Assembly (NCBI RefSeq): GCF_027409185.1
Contig: NC_084475.1
Location: forward strand, 13,970,130 to 14,034,129
DNA length: 64,000 bases
DNA from: Cynocephalus volans
Lineage: Eukaryota > Chordata > Mammalia > Dermoptera > Cynocephalidae
Direction: 5' to 3'
Below, in pieces: positions 45,601 through 56,839 of the stretch (position 1 is the first letter of the stretch; each line of letters opens with the position of its first letter). A program made the translations under genes and the position numbers. The notes beneath the pieces were generated by a model. The model was not told the DNA's origin. It made no database searches and saw only the letters and a list, made by a program, of their open reading frames with translations.

Positions 45601-48600
45601 AAAAATAGAAAGGAAACAAGTAGAATCTGGTTTTAGCCAAGTGATCATTTCCAGAGAGAGGTATATCACACAGTCTCACCTTTGGCTTGCTTTATCTTTC
45701 AGCACAGGCGCCTCTCTGCCTTACCTTTGTTTTCCCTCTAGGTACTTTAATAGTGTGCCCCTTCCTCGGAAGGTGAGCACTGGCTAATCTGTCATGGCAC
45801 TGCAAACTGAAGTACGAGGCACCTGGGAAGGGCCCCATGTTTCAAATTCCAGAGGGTGCCTTGTGCACAGAGTATGACGAACGGTGCCTCCCAGGGTTGC
45901 ACCGCCGAGGCCTGTGCCCTTCTTGACAGGTGACTTTGAAGAGCAAGGAGTGACTCAGTAGACAGGCAGAGTGGTCATCGATTCTTTCCTTAGACCTTCA
46001 AGGGAGGTCGGAGGATGGTGAGGAAATGGAAACAGTAACTTCTACTTTTATGACAACTTAGTTCTACTTTTCAAATGTCAAGAATTGCACAGCATTCACT
46101 TCGTCTTTCTGCTCTTTACCCCATTCCTTCCCCCAACCTCTGCTGTTCTTTTCAAGCAGTAGGATGGCCAGAGTTGTAGGGTAGCTGCCAGATGAGGGGG
46201 GACCCATTTAACCTGCCCAAAGAAACACTAGATAGCTTTTGGAAATTCCTTCTAGGTCGGTGTTTTAATATGTTATTCAAGGGATGGCCTAGGTTGTGTC
46301 TCACTTGGCCTTCTCTGTAGAAAAGGGTATCAGTGTCCTGCAAGGAGACATGAAGCTCTGCAGCTGGTTCAAACACCTGCCGGCCTCCATCGTCGAGTTC
46401 CAGCCAGTGCTTCGAACCCTCGCACATCCCATCAGCCCGGAATACCTGAAAGACACGCTGCAGAAATGGATCCACATGTAGGTGGCTAGAAAGAGCCTCC
46501 CTGCGGCTGGTGGGAACCACCCAAGCAGCCTGTATGTGGGCACATGAGAGTCGGTGAGGCCTGATCCCCAGGGTAACATGCCACTTGCCAGCCACTCAGT
46601 GCCCGTCACTGCCTGCATGGACACTGAGCACCCCCTGTGGGAGAACCACAAAGGAATTTGTCTTTCGGGATATTGCACAGAGGATTTTAAATTTTCTTTA
46701 TGTGAGAGTTCTCCAACTTCTAAGCTTTTATCTAATGCATTGATTTTTTAAGCCATTCCAAAATGGCTTCAAAATGGGGTTCCAGACTTCTGTATACCCT
46801 CAGGGAAGCAAGGGTGGGTCTGGGGAAAGGGCTACAGACTGCATGCCCCAGTCCAGCCAGAAATAGTGTTGGTCTGTATCTGTAAATACTCTGAGACCTA
46901 TATATGGGGACCCAGGTAAGAGGTTTCCAAATGGGGTCCAACTGTTTTCTTAATGGAGGTATAAAAACCACAAATCTAATGGAGCCCAAAGAAAATGATT
47001 TTGTTGCAGGTGTAATGAAGACATCAAAAATGGAATCACCAACCTGCTTATGTACGTGAAGAGCATGAAGGGTCTCGCAGGGATCCGAGATGCCATGTGG
47101 GAGTTACTTAACAACGAGTCCACCAGTCACAGCTGGGATGTGGTATGTCAGCGGCTCCTGGAGAAGCCACTCTTGTTCTGGGAGGACATGATGCAGCAGC
47201 TGTTCCTTGACCGATTACAGGTGAGGTTTAAGATCACATGGTCTCCCTATTTCACAGCCAGTCCTAGTATGGTGCTTTGCCCGTCTTGGGAAACTCCTGT
47301 CAGTTTCTAAGTGTATTTTTTCCCTGCTTATCAGCAGAGATCTAGATTCTAAAACTGAAAAAGGCACCAGGCCTTTGTCAGTTGGTTGGGAACATGCCTA
47401 TGTCCATCAGTAACGGCGTCTTTGTTCTCTACAACACCATGTCACGTTTCTGAACGTGGTGAAAAGCGTTCTGAATGCTAGGATAAATTGCCAGTAGGTA
47501 CTGTTTTGAAATTTCTTTAAAAGGAATTGTAATTAGAACTCTTCTCTCATTCTCTTTTAGACTCTGACAAAAGAAGGCTTTGACTCCATCTCCACTAGCT
47601 CCAAAGAGCTCCTGGTTTCAGCTTTGCAGGAACTTGAAAGCAGCACCAGCAACTCCACTTCTAATAAGCACATCCACTTTGAGCAGAACATGTCTCTTTT
47701 CCTCTGGTCTGAGAGTCCTAATGACCTGCCTTCTGATGCTGCCTGGGTCAACGTGGCAAACCGGGATCAGTTTGCCAGTAGTGGCCTCTCCATGAAAGCT
47801 CTAGCTGTTAGCCCTTGTGTGCAGAATTTCTGTTCTGCCCTGGATTCTAAACTGAAAGTTAAACTGGATGACCTCCTGGCTTACCTTCCCACTGGTGACT
47901 CGTCACGGCCCAAGGACCTTTCCCCCATGCAGGCCAAGAACTCTGCCTTTGACCGGTACGCAGATGCTGGAACAGTGCAGGAAATGCTGCAGACTCAGTC
48001 CGTGGCGTGCATCAGGCACATTGTGGACTGCATACAGGCGGAGCTGCACAGCATCGAAGCAGTGGTGCAAGGACAACAGGATGTTCTTAGCAGTGTCAAG
48101 ATGCACTCGGTCCTTTTCATGGCCAGGCTCTGCCAGTCCCTGGGAGAACTGTGCCCCCATCTGAAGCAGTGTATCATGGGCAAAGCAGGAAGCTCTGAGA
48201 AACCAGCCAGGGATTCTAAGGTTCTGAAAAAACAGGAAAAGGGGAAAACACAAGACATCATTCCTACACAGGCCAAGTGGCAGGAAGTAAAGGAAGTGCT
48301 CCTGCAGCAAAGTGTGATGGGCTACCAGGTTTGGAGCGCGGCAGTTGTGAAAGTGAGTGACATAACTTATTGTCCCCATTTTGTATCACGTTTATCGTAC
48401 TCCAGTTTTTCCAACCTCAGAAAGGACCTTCAGTAGTCAGGGAATAACAGATCTTATTTCATACAGTTATTTTCACTTTGTCTCTGCCAGACAGCTCAAA
48501 CATAAAAACTTTTCCATTCATTTTTTAACCTAGATGTTATAGACAGAAAACCTGCATTTTTTCTTTCCATCAGATGAGAATGAAAGACTCTCTGCCTGGA

Positions 48601-51600
48601 CAAGGGCCTCCATTTCCTGCTTTTCAGCCTAAATACTATATTCCCTGTAGTCTCCACTGGTCTCTAAAGAGATGGTATTTGACATTTGTAGAGTAGTTAG
48701 CAACAAAATTCCCATTGCTGATATCGATAAGTAGCTAAAACAGGGTGATGTTGCCGCTCACCACCCCACACACGACCTAAGCAGTTTTAGCTGTTCTCAA
48801 GATTATGCTGGTAGTTTTAAACTCTACAAAGGATATGAATGACTTATGCAGATATTTGCTTTTTATTATCAGGTTTTGATTCATGGATTCACCCAGTCAT
48901 TACTTTTAGATGATGCTGGCTCAGTCCTGGCCACGGCCACCAACTGGGATGAACTAGAAATTCAGGAGGAGACAGAGTCTGGCAGCAGCATCACATCCAA
49001 GATCCAACTCCCTGTACAGGTAAACAAGTCCCATTGTTACAGGGACCATGGCCTGAAAAAGGGAAAAAACTGCTCCATGGAAAGGAAAAAGATTTTAGAA
49101 AATCATTCTACATACAACCTCTGAGGAATAGCTGAGATTATTATCTGTAGCTTTCTATTGTTGGGGCATAGTGATATAGGGCCAGATAAATAGCAAGCTG
49201 TGTGAGAAGTCAGGGATTATTTCCTTTTGTAGCATGGGTGCTGTGCTAATTAGAGAACCACTTACCCTAAAGTGAAAACAGCAGCTTAAAACAGTGCCAC
49301 CTGCCAGGTCAACCTTAGACCACAAGGGGATGGCAGCACATTGCATTGTAACAGGGGGCTTTGTTTCTGTTCAGTGGTCTTCCTGGAAGAGGGCTTGATT
49401 GGAGAAGTCAAGGTTCTGGTATAGGCCTTGTAAGGATGAACGGAGTTCCTTTTACTGTGTGTCATTTAATTGGTGCAAGCGGGTAATGCGACATTCCTCT
49501 GTTCTTTTAGCCATCCTGGTATGTACAGTCCTTCCTGTTTAGCTTATGCCAGGAAATTAACCGGGTTGGAGGCCATGCCTTACCAAAGGTGACACTGCAG
49601 GAGATGCTGAAAAGCTGTGTGGTTCAAGTAGTAGCTGCCTATGAGAAGCTTGCAGAAGAAAAACAGAATAAGGTAGGTGTTTGAATGTTTCCCCATTAAA
49701 AACAGACCAGTAAAATCCTTAGCTTTAAGGGACTGGGCAGTTAGCTCAGTTGGTTAGAGTGCAGTGTTGTAACACCAAGATCAAGGGTTTGTATCCCCTT
49801 ACCAGCCAGCTGCCAAGAAAAAAAAAAATCCTTAGCTTTAAAACAAACAAAAAAATTGGGCTTGGCAGTTCACATCAAGGATTCAATGTCAAGGATCACC
49901 CAGCCCAGTCATCAGTTTCTATAAAAATGCTCTTTCTAGAAGTGGCTTCCAGCTCTGCAAGTTTGATTACCGTTCTTAAGGGCCAAACAGGTCTTCATTT
50001 AGAAGGCAGTTCAGTGCAGGTGGAAAGGAAAAAACTTGAGAATAAAAATGCCTGGCCTCTTACCTCGCCACTGCCACTTGCTCACTGCAGGCTTTGGGCA
50101 AGTCGTTAGCCTTTTGGTTTCCTCAGGATCAAACGTGATCCCATAGATATGATCCCGCAGCTGGTTTCTCACCTGTGCAGTGGAGACCCCTTCCCCCCAC
50201 ACACACACCTCCAGGGGGATCGGGAGGAAGGTGGACCCCTTGTAGAGCAGAGTGTGGCACTCAGAGGTGCTCATTTAAGGGATGCTCGTCTCACGGCCCT
50301 CCACTGCCCCTCACTTCTGTGAAGTACTCTGCCCTTGGCATATGTTCCCATTTCATCAGTAACTTTTAAGATGGGACCAGTCCTGATTGTGGAAGGAATT
50401 CAGTTGTCTTCAGTTCTGAGCTTCCTCAGAATACCTCTCCTTCATGTAGGAAGCTTTTTTTCCTTTAAAATGATCACCTACAGCACCTGAGGCCTTTTTT
50501 TTTTTTGGTAAGGACTGGGATTCTTCCCTACTGTTGTATTTTTGGTTTTGTTTAAGACCAAGTTTCTAAAGTAACCTGTTTTTTTCATTGTGAGATTAAA
50601 CAGGCCATGAGTATAAAAAGCACCTGCTTCTGAGATACCAAGCTGTAGCTCAACCGAAACATGAAGCTGTTTGTCATGCTTGTGTAAGAAAGTCATCTTT
50701 CTTAACGGGTGGGGACTGGGGATTCATTTGCAGAAAGAAGGTGCATTTCCAATAACCCAGAATCGGGCACTACAGCTACTTTATGATCTGCGTTATCTCA
50801 ACATTGTTCTGACCACCAAGGGGGAAGAGACGAAGAGTAGCCGAAGCAAACCCAACTCCAGGTGTCGTATCTCTGTCCAGCTCTCCCAAGGCAGTCTCTT
50901 CCAAATGCAAATAGCCCCTTTGCTGGGAAGCCACTGCAGAGAAGAGTCAGCCTTACTATACATTCATTGTGTTTCAACAGTAAGTGCTCGTATTACCAGC
51001 AAGTTAGATAATGGCCACCTGGTGGATAAATCCCATGGTCAAGTGAAATAGGTGGGATCTCGTTCCTCTTTCTTCTGAGCCTCCCCAGCAACTGTTGGGT
51101 AGAATTTGAGCCCTTGCTGCCCTCCCTAAAAACAGAACATGGGGAAGGAATGGACTCCACTTAGACATCATGTCAGGTTGAAATTCCTTGAGGATTACTT
51201 AGGCACCATCACCAGTGACAAGTGTACTAAACCGTTAAAGAGAATAAAATCCAGTTCCAGGATTTCTATAGCATTAACATATACGATTTTTATCCTTAAA
51301 ATATATGGACAATGATTCTAATCTTCTCAGAATCGAGAAAGTGACAGACCACCTGGAAGCACTCATTGATCCATTTGACCTGGACGTTTTCACGCCACAC
51401 CTCAACAGCAACCTAAACCGTCTGGTGCAGCGGACTTCTGTAAGTCAGGTCTCAAGCATACTCAGTGTGATAAGTGCCACAGGCTCAAATTACAAAATAA
51501 ACCTGCTCCAGCACTCAATACCCCAGGATGCAGCATTGGGAGGGGGGTAAGACACAAATAGCTAAGTGTAGTTGTAAGGACTGAAAGAGGATTTGATGGA

Positions 51601-53554
51601 AATTTCACATGCTGAGGCAACCATGATCTGAACCACTTTGTTGTAGATAAGGATTATTAATGTTTTCGCCAGTCCTAAAAGAACTATGTGACTGAGATTC
51701 TGACTCATGTTGATAAAAAGTAATTTGGAAGCCTTAACACACTCAAAAGAACATTCCCCAAAATGATGGTTAGAAATAGTGATCGATTACTAACAGAGCA
51801 GTGACTTTCACCTGAATGATAAAACACCAGCATTTTATTGTGCACCATTTCTTGTCTGCCAGGTTCTGTTTGGACTGGTGACTGGTACAGATAATCAGTC
51901 CACCCCCCGAAGCAGTACATTCAACTCCCAAGAACCCCATAACATACTGCCACTGGCATCAAGTCAGATAAGGTAAATGATTCCAAGGCTTCCAGCTGGG
52001 CTCCGAAGTTGCCTGTTCATGCTACTGAAATTCTCTCCTCTTGTCTTGGAGGTTTGGACTTCTTCCACTGAGCATGACAAGCACTCGAAAGGCTAAACCA
52101 ACGAGCAGAAACATCGAAACAAAAGTCCAGGTCAGTGCCAACATCAAGAGGTTCATCCCTTTTGATTCTGTCCCCGTCTCCCACCAAGCCACCCAGTCAG
52201 CTCCCTTTTAAGTAACCGATAAAGAACTGAATGACAGAGTGCACTAATGCTGCTTTTAATGGCGACGCGATAGAGAAGTACAAGGGTTCACTAGCTTGAG
52301 CTAACGTAGGTTTTAAAAGATGTCCACTGGGACGGCCCCCTGGCGCACTCGGGAGAGTGCAGCGCTTGGGAGTGCACCGGCGCTCCCGCCGCGGGTTCGG
52401 ATCCTATATAGGAATGGCCGGTGCGCTCACTGGCTGAGCGCGGTGCGGGCAACACCAAGCCAAGGGTTGCGATCCCCTTACTGGTCACAAAAAGACAAAA
52501 AGACAAAAAAAAAGATGTCCACTGACCCTACCAAGTAGCCTTATAACAGAAATGCATCTCAGGCTGCCAGAGCTATAGAGAATATGCAGGACAGGATGGA
52601 GATTATTTCTTGTAATATAGTAGGGTAAAGAGTTAACTGCCAGCCCAGCACTATGATTGTTCTTATTTGGAGAAAAATTTGTTTTGGTGGTGGTTTCATC
52701 TTCCATCATCTTTTAGTTGGGTGGGAAAGAAATAAAAGAAAATTTTCTTCTTCAAGTTTTACATTTTCTTGTTAATACATGTTTTGTTTCAGTAGGATGC
52801 CATCCATTAAGCCTGCAGGAGTCCTCCTGGGTATTTCCAAATTGTGTCATGTGTGTTTGAGACTCATACAGCTTGTCTTCTTACAGTATTTGGTTGTTTG
52901 CTTTATTGTTAGATAAAATATCAGCAATGTATCCTTTCTATATTTCCTGCCACCAAACCCATTAAGATCCAAAATCCTTGTCAAACATCTGGTTTTAAAA
53001 TTTGGGAGAGATGACAGTAGGAAAAAAAAAAAGCTTCGGCAAAAACCACATGCTCTGTAAGCATGGGCCTGTGCTGTAACTTTCTCCCATAACACTACAT
53101 TTCCATTTCAAGTAACTGGCCTTTAAATTCTATCCATATAGAGGAATAGACCATGGAAAAGAAGTACATATGTTTATCCTTTTCCTAGAACAGTCCTCAT
53201 TTTCAAATTTTAGTTCTGTCACATAATAAAATCTTATGCTGTTCCCTATGTCCTTTTCAAATCTTGACAAACAGCAAAGTCCTCTTACTAGAGTTCTCCG
53301 TGCTTCTCAGATCTGCTTGTGTGTGCTGTGCGGACTCGGAGTGGAGTGGAGTGGAGGGTGAGCAGGCAGGAGGATTTGGGTAGACTCTAAGGCACTTTCC
53401 TCTACATCCCTGGCAGGTTGTCAACCCAGCATTCTCCAGAACAGGTGACCCGATGCATCCTGGCTCCTTGTTCAGACACCTCGTCAGTGAGGAAGACGAC
53501 ACATCTGTGCCTTCATTATTCAAACTTGGCTGGCTCTCTAGTATGACTAAATAA
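42284..53554 (+). CDS. COG1: Conserved oligomeric Golgi complex subunit 1 (14 coding exons)
   Basis: COG1 is a lobe A subunit of the COG tethering complex on the Golgi and helps join lobe A to lobe B through COG8. The complex tethers retrograde intra-Golgi vesicles that recycle glycosylation enzymes; human loss causes COG1-CDG. These roles are family knowledge. Fourteen exons join with GT-AG introns into 982 codons (981 aa; human 980): 42284-42598, 43558-43802, 43924-44105, 44247-44417, 46321-46477, 47010-47220, 47561-48352, 48873-49019, 49511-49672, 50734-50861, 51331-51439, 51863-51972, 52052-52130, 53417-53554. All junction phases agree and no exon contains a stop. The N-terminal Vps51/Vps67-type helical region (about residues 10-95) is highly conserved, and the protein ends LGWLSSMTK as in human. 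The ATG is chosen by homology; two in-frame ATGs lie upstream. Confidence 0.97.
42599..43557 (+). other. COG1: COG1 intron 1
   Basis: GC-rich at the left, then ordinary sequence with a short CT repeat (42841-42857) and C-rich run (42970-42990). No repeat or RNA gene is recognised. Confidence 0.6.
43558..43802 (+). CDS. COG1: COG1 coding exon 2
   Basis: Residues 106-187 (PQQPSLEKFYSMAAQ onwards). Acceptor CCCTGCAG, donor CG|GTAAGT, ending in phase 2. Confidence 0.96.
43924..44105 (+). CDS. COG1: COG1 coding exon 3
   Basis: Residues 187-248 (STILHESKKLLKCQ to LNQPHHG). Acceptor CCTCTAG, donor CATG|GTGGGT, phase 1. Reading on into the intron gives a stop at once. Confidence 0.95.
44247..44417 (+). 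CDS. COG1: COG1 coding exon 4
   Basis: Residues 248-305 (AGVKAQICSLVELLATT to TGQHPT). Acceptor TCTCGTAG, donor ACCG|GTGAGC. The following 1.9-kb intron holds an L2 remnant. Confidence 0.95.
44450..45560 (-). mobile_element. L2 LINE remnant (reverse) in COG1 intron 4
   Basis: Plus-strand landmarks are 'ttaccatgtgccagctactg', 'caaaggtcctgaggcaggga', 'gtcttgtgggcctttggact' and 'ggaggctgtcaccgtgatcc', the complement of the L2 3' half in the right order. A stretch at about 44,975-45,090 breaks the homology. Confidence 0.75.
45561..46320 (+). other. COG1: COG1 intron 4, distal part
   Basis: No repeat or RNA gene recognised before the exon 5 acceptor. Confidence 0.45.
46321..46477 (+). CDS. COG1: COG1 coding exon 5
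   Basis: Residues 305-357 (KGISVLQGDMKLCSWFKH to LQKWIH). Acceptor TCTCTGTAG. The donor is ACAT|GTAGGT, so the Met codon after His is split between exons 5 and 6. Confidence 0.95.
46478..47009 (+). other. COG1: COG1 intron 5
   Basis: Nothing is recognised in this 532-bp intron. Confidence 0.5.
47010..47220 (+). CDS. COG1: COG1 coding exon 6
   Basis: Residues 357-427 (CNEDIKNGITNLLMYVKS to DRLQ). Acceptor TTGTTGCAG, donor ACAG|GTGAGG, phase 0. Confidence 0.96.
47561..48352 (+). CDS. COG1: COG1 coding exon 7 (largest)
   Basis: Residues 428-691 in one 792-bp exon (TLTKEGFDSISTSSKELL to SAAVVK). Acceptor CTCTTTTAG, donor GAAA|GTGAGT. It covers the central helical region; the segment around residues 633-655 is rich in Lys, Ser and Gln and is probably a disordered linker. 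Confidence 0.97.
48353..48872 (+). other. COG1: COG1 intron 7
   Basis: A 520-bp intron with no recognised repeat. Confidence 0.5.
48873..49019 (+). CDS. COG1: COG1 coding exon 8
   Basis: Residues 692-740 (VLIHGFTQSLLLDDAGSV to IQLPVQ). Acceptor ATTATCAG, donor ACAG|GTAAAC, phase 0. Confidence 0.95.
49020..49510 (+). other. COG1: COG1 intron 8
   Basis: A 491-bp intron with no recognised repeat. Confidence 0.5.
49511..49672 (+). CDS. COG1: COG1 coding exon 9
   Basis: Residues 741-794 (PSWYVQSFLFSLCQEINR to EEKQNK). Acceptor TTCTTTTAG, donor TAAG|GTAGGT, phase 0. It gives no long frame by itself but fits exactly between exons 8 and 10. Confidence 0.95.
49729..49824 (+). mobile_element. Monomeric tRNA-Ile-like SINE in COG1 intron 9
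   Basis: The body reads 'gcagttagctcagttgg', then 'ttgtaacaccaagatcaagg' and an A tail. Perfect 17-bp repeats (AAAATCCTTAGCTTTAA) flank it at 49712-49728 and 49825-49841. It lies 57 bp past the exon 9 donor and in the sense orientation. Confidence 0.94.
50010..50155 (+). mobile_element. MIR SINE remnant in COG1 intron 9
   Basis: It reads 'ctgccacttgctcactgc', then 'ctttgggcaagtcgttagcc' and 'ggtttcctcaggatc', the MIR core. Confidence 0.7.
50734..50861 (+). CDS. COG1: COG1 coding exon 10
   Basis: Residues 795-837 (KEGAFPITQNRALQLLYD to SKPNS). Acceptor CATTTGCAG, donor CCAG|GTGTCG (weaker than the others), phase 2. Confidence 0.93.
50862..51330 (+). other. COG1: COG1 intron 10
   Basis: Nothing recognised in this 469-bp intron. 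Confidence 0.5.
51331..51439 (+). CDS. COG1: COG1 coding exon 11
   Basis: Residues 837-873 (IEKVTDHLEALIDPFDLD to VQRTS). Acceptor CTTCTCAG, donor TTCT|GTAAGT, phase 0. Confidence 0.95.
51440..51862 (+). other. COG1: COG1 intron 11
   Basis: Nothing recognised in this 423-bp intron. Confidence 0.5.
51863..51972 (+). CDS. COG1: COG1 coding exon 12
   Basis: Residues 874-910 (VLFGLVTGTDNQSTPRSS to SSQI). Acceptor TCTGCCAG, donor TAAG|GTAAAT, phase 2. Confidence 0.94.
52052..52130 (+). CDS. COG1: COG1 coding exon 13
   Basis: Residues 910-936 (FGLLPLSMTSTRKAKPTS to TKVQ). Acceptor TCTTGGAG, an unusually purine-containing site; donor CCAG|GTCAGT, phase 0. Confidence 0.93.
52330..52509 (+). mobile_element. 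Dimeric tRNA-Ile-like SINE, 'GCGC' subfamily, in COG1 intron 13
   Basis: A plus-strand dimer, GC-rich and little decayed, with an extra GC-rich stretch before the first B box and an AAAAAGAC-repeat tail. Perfect 15-bp repeats AAAAGATGTCCACTG lie at 52315-52329 and 52510-52524. It shares the 'gtgcgctcactggctgagcg' signature and short 'ggtcaca' tail junction with the copy at 33351. Confidence 0.94.
52525..53416 (+). other. COG1: COG1 intron 13, distal part
   Basis: Unique-looking apart from a short (GGAGT)n run at 53336-53358. Confidence 0.5.
53417..53554 (+). CDS. COG1: COG1 coding exon 14 and stop
   Basis: Residues 937-981 (VVNPAFSRTGDPMHPGSL to LGWLSSMTK) and TAA. Acceptor CCTGGCAG. AATAAA at 53581-53586 is only 26 bp past the stop, so a very short 3' UTR is possible. 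Confidence 0.95.
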   Translation, partial: VVNPAFSRTGDPMHPGSLFRHLVSEEDDTSVPSLFKLGWLSSMTK

Positions 53555-53605
53555 CATGGGAACGTATCCATCTTTCTCTAAATAAATACTACCACATTAT
53601 TTCTT
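53555..53605 (+). terminator. COG1: COG1 3' UTR and polyadenylation site
   Basis: AATAAA at 53581-53586 is followed within 30 bp by a T/G-containing stretch ('tgcctctgctcatttg'). A longer alternative 3' UTR cannot be excluded. Confidence 0.6.
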
Positions 53606-54575
53606 CTAAGGTGCCTCTGCTCATTTGTTTCTAAGCCACACCAGTCTTTCCAGTTTTAGTGATGGAATATGGTCCTCTAGTTACTGTTGGGGTTACTTTA
53701 AGCATGAAGTTTAAGCTACTTTGTCCAATAGTTTCACGATACTTGTTACTTTAGACATCAGCATTCATTACACCTTAATTATTGACACTATAAGGTGGAA
53801 TTATCAATGAGTTCATGTAAGACAAAGTCATTACATACTTTTTGGACTTTTGGAACTGTGCAGTTTTCTCTACTAAAGTCTGGGGTGCAGACTCTGGAGG
53901 AATATTGATACAGAAGTTATCTGGGTATGCAAGAGTCTGAAAGACAGTCTCCCTGGAAATACAAATATATAACAAAGAAAGAGACTGTTGTTAGGGAGGG
54001 TGCTTCACTTGCACAGTCTAAACTGGATCTGATCGCTCTCCTACAAAGGGGAGAGGACCTTTTAAGAACATCTACATACTAAGAGGTAGTATGGCAGTTA
54101 ACTTCAGTGCAAGACTGAATCAAGCTTTATATATTATGGAAAAAAACTTATGTTTTTCATGGAAACTAGATACTCTTTTCTAGTTTATTGAATTTAAAAA
54201 ATTGAAGATCCCGCATTTTTAAAAGGCCCTTTTACATAAAGTAAAATTTCTTATTGACAGATTTGGAAATCAGTCTGAATTGGACATACTATGGATTCAA
54301 CACACAGATGAGATTTCCTCACACCACTACCTTAACATGGATTGGATACCCTCCCTCAAAAGAATCCTATAAAAAATTGCTTCAAAGCCCCTTTGAAATT
54401 GCAATAGTGCAGCAAAACCACAAGTAAACAATCGCCTGTTAACCTGTTATTTCAAATATAGACTGAGAAGCCAACAGGCATTTTTTTTGTGCAATTCTTT
54501 AAAACAAACAGTAAGTTGAAATATCAAATCTGCACAGCACTGTCCCTTCATAGAAGGCAAGAAACTGCCGGCGCA
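53606..54575 (-). other. FAM104A: FAM104A/VCF1 3' UTR and gap between converging genes
   Basis: This is the interval between the two stop codons. On the minus strand an AATAAA at 54184-54189 could end FAM104A transcripts. If a more distal site is used, the two 3' UTRs would overlap. No repeat is recognised. Confidence 0.5.
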
Positions 54576-54809
<234 letters not shown>

Positions 54810-54924
54810 CTAAGGAAAAAGAAAGAAACAGTCACGATCAGGCTGTTTTGTTTCTTGAGCACTTTACTATGGTTTAATATACAATACCCTATTAAGAGTA
54901 TTTTTCCTACTCAGCTTGAGGAGG

Positions 54925-55115
54925 AAAATATATACTGACTGGCCTTTACAGTTTACAAGGTGCATTCACCTAAAACATTTGATTCTATCTTCACAACTAT
55001 CCTGTCAGGATGAGTAGGGTTTATCAACCCCATTATACAGCCCTAAGTAGGAGGTGCTTGGGTCTGGATTCAAGCACAGGCCTTCCAACTCCAAATCCCT
55101 TCAACTGCATCTTAA
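54925..55115 (-). mobile_element. MIR SINE remnant (reverse)
   Basis: It reads 'tttacagtttacaaggtgc', then 'atcttcacaactatcctg' and 'ctgggtctggattcaagcac' (core 'tctggattcaagc'), the complement of a MIR. Confidence 0.7.
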
Positions 55116-56066
55116 TTCCTTTATATACCTTCTCTACCTGCTTTTAACATTCATTCCAATAATTTCCAATAATCAAAGAACGAAGTTCTTAGCCTCCGAG
55201 GAAAAGTAGTAATCACTGGTGCAGGGTATGAAAAAGGTGTCCCCATAACAAATAAGATGGCTTCTGGGCACAAGTTAAGGTAAAAACTAAAAACCTATGC
55301 CAATTTTGTGGTCATCACGTCATCACGGACATGAAATGATATTCTGTAACTGCAGGACACATACCCTGAAAGGACTTTAATATACTTCTTATGAAGTTAT
55401 CTTTTGTTGGCATTCTTGCAGTTCAATATGCATATGTGTGCAGGTGTATACACGAGCATGCCTAATTTTATCTTTAACTAATATGACTTGTTGTTTTAAT
55501 CGTCTTGAAAAAGCTAGTCTCTGGTAAGACTCACTCAGAAATTCCTGCCTTCTGACACTAGGATTCTCAAAAGGGAAGGTAATGCTAAGGATCCATTTCA
55601 GAATTATTAAAATTAATACAGCATTTCTATCCACTTTTTTCTTTTAGGTTTCTAAAAAACATATTGCATTTCTAATAAATGACAACCCAATAACTTGATT
55701 AACAGTACTTTTCTCTATTCACAACTCAACACAATATTATAGTGGAAGGAGTCAATGCATAAGAAAGTTAAAACTCTAGTAATTAATGATCTGGTGTATA
55801 ATTTTTCTAACTTGGTCCTTTGATCCATCCAAATTTATGTTCCCTTAGACAAAGACATTGGTTTTGAAATGTCTGCTTACAACTACATGAAGTCTACACA
55901 TAAAAAAAAAAAGACTGGAAAGAAACAAACCATGGTAGTTATGTTAGAATGGAAGGATTGTGGTTGTTATAACTTTTTTGCAATGTGGTTATTATGTATT
56001 TTCATTATAAAAATAAATATATAAATAAAATGTTGTTTCCAGATACATACCTTTAAAGTGCTTTTT

Positions 56067-56126
56067 AAAAATCCTAGTTCTAAATAAATAAATAAATAAA
56101 TAAAAATAAATAAAAATCCTAGTTCT
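56067..56126. repeat. (AAAT)n insertion flanked by 15-bp direct repeats
   Basis: About 30 bp of (AAAT)n (56082-56111) lie between perfect copies of AAAAATCCTAGTTCT (56067-56081 and 56112-56126). The layout is that of a retrotransposed insertion whose body is missing. Confidence 0.85.
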
Positions 56127-56839
56127 ATCCATATCTTGACCAAAAATTACATCTAACAATATGCATATTGATAACTTTTCTGAAACAATGAAAAAAGCAA
56201 TGTTCATGAAGCATCCATCACTAATAAGACTGAAACCAAGACTCGTCATGGTCCATAGGTCATTTGGAGCTACTTAACGTAGATGGTAGGAGACAACCTA
56301 TCTATCTTTCTACAATTAAAAAAAATTCATCAAAGGATTATAATGGACCGAATCAAGTCAGATGATAGGTTTAACAGCAGCAGCAATTAAACTTATTTAA
56401 AGATTAAGAAGTCAAAGCCAATTCAAAACCAAAAATTTTATTCTACAAAGGCCTCTCCTAACCTAGTATAAAAACCTAGAATGGCCAGGTACATCTTGTG
56501 AGGTCATGAATATTTAACAAGTCAGTCACTACACTGGATAAGAAACCCACCGCGCAGAACGCTTTGTTTCCTCTTAGTCTGTTTTCTTTACTGTTTTTCG
56601 TTACAGGTACTGTCTGAAAATTAAGGCAAGAACTAGGATCAGTTTCTAGTAAGTCAAGTTTTCATCTCAAATTACATCTATTTCACACTATAATAGCAAG
56701 CGTGACATCACTCTGAGAAAAGATAAAAGTTCTTTAAAATAAACAGGTTAGAAAAGATTTTTGTAAAGTAATTGTTAAAAAAAGGATATGTATACTTGCA
56801 ATTTCTAGTTCATTTTTAAAATCTTGTAACTCATCTTTA

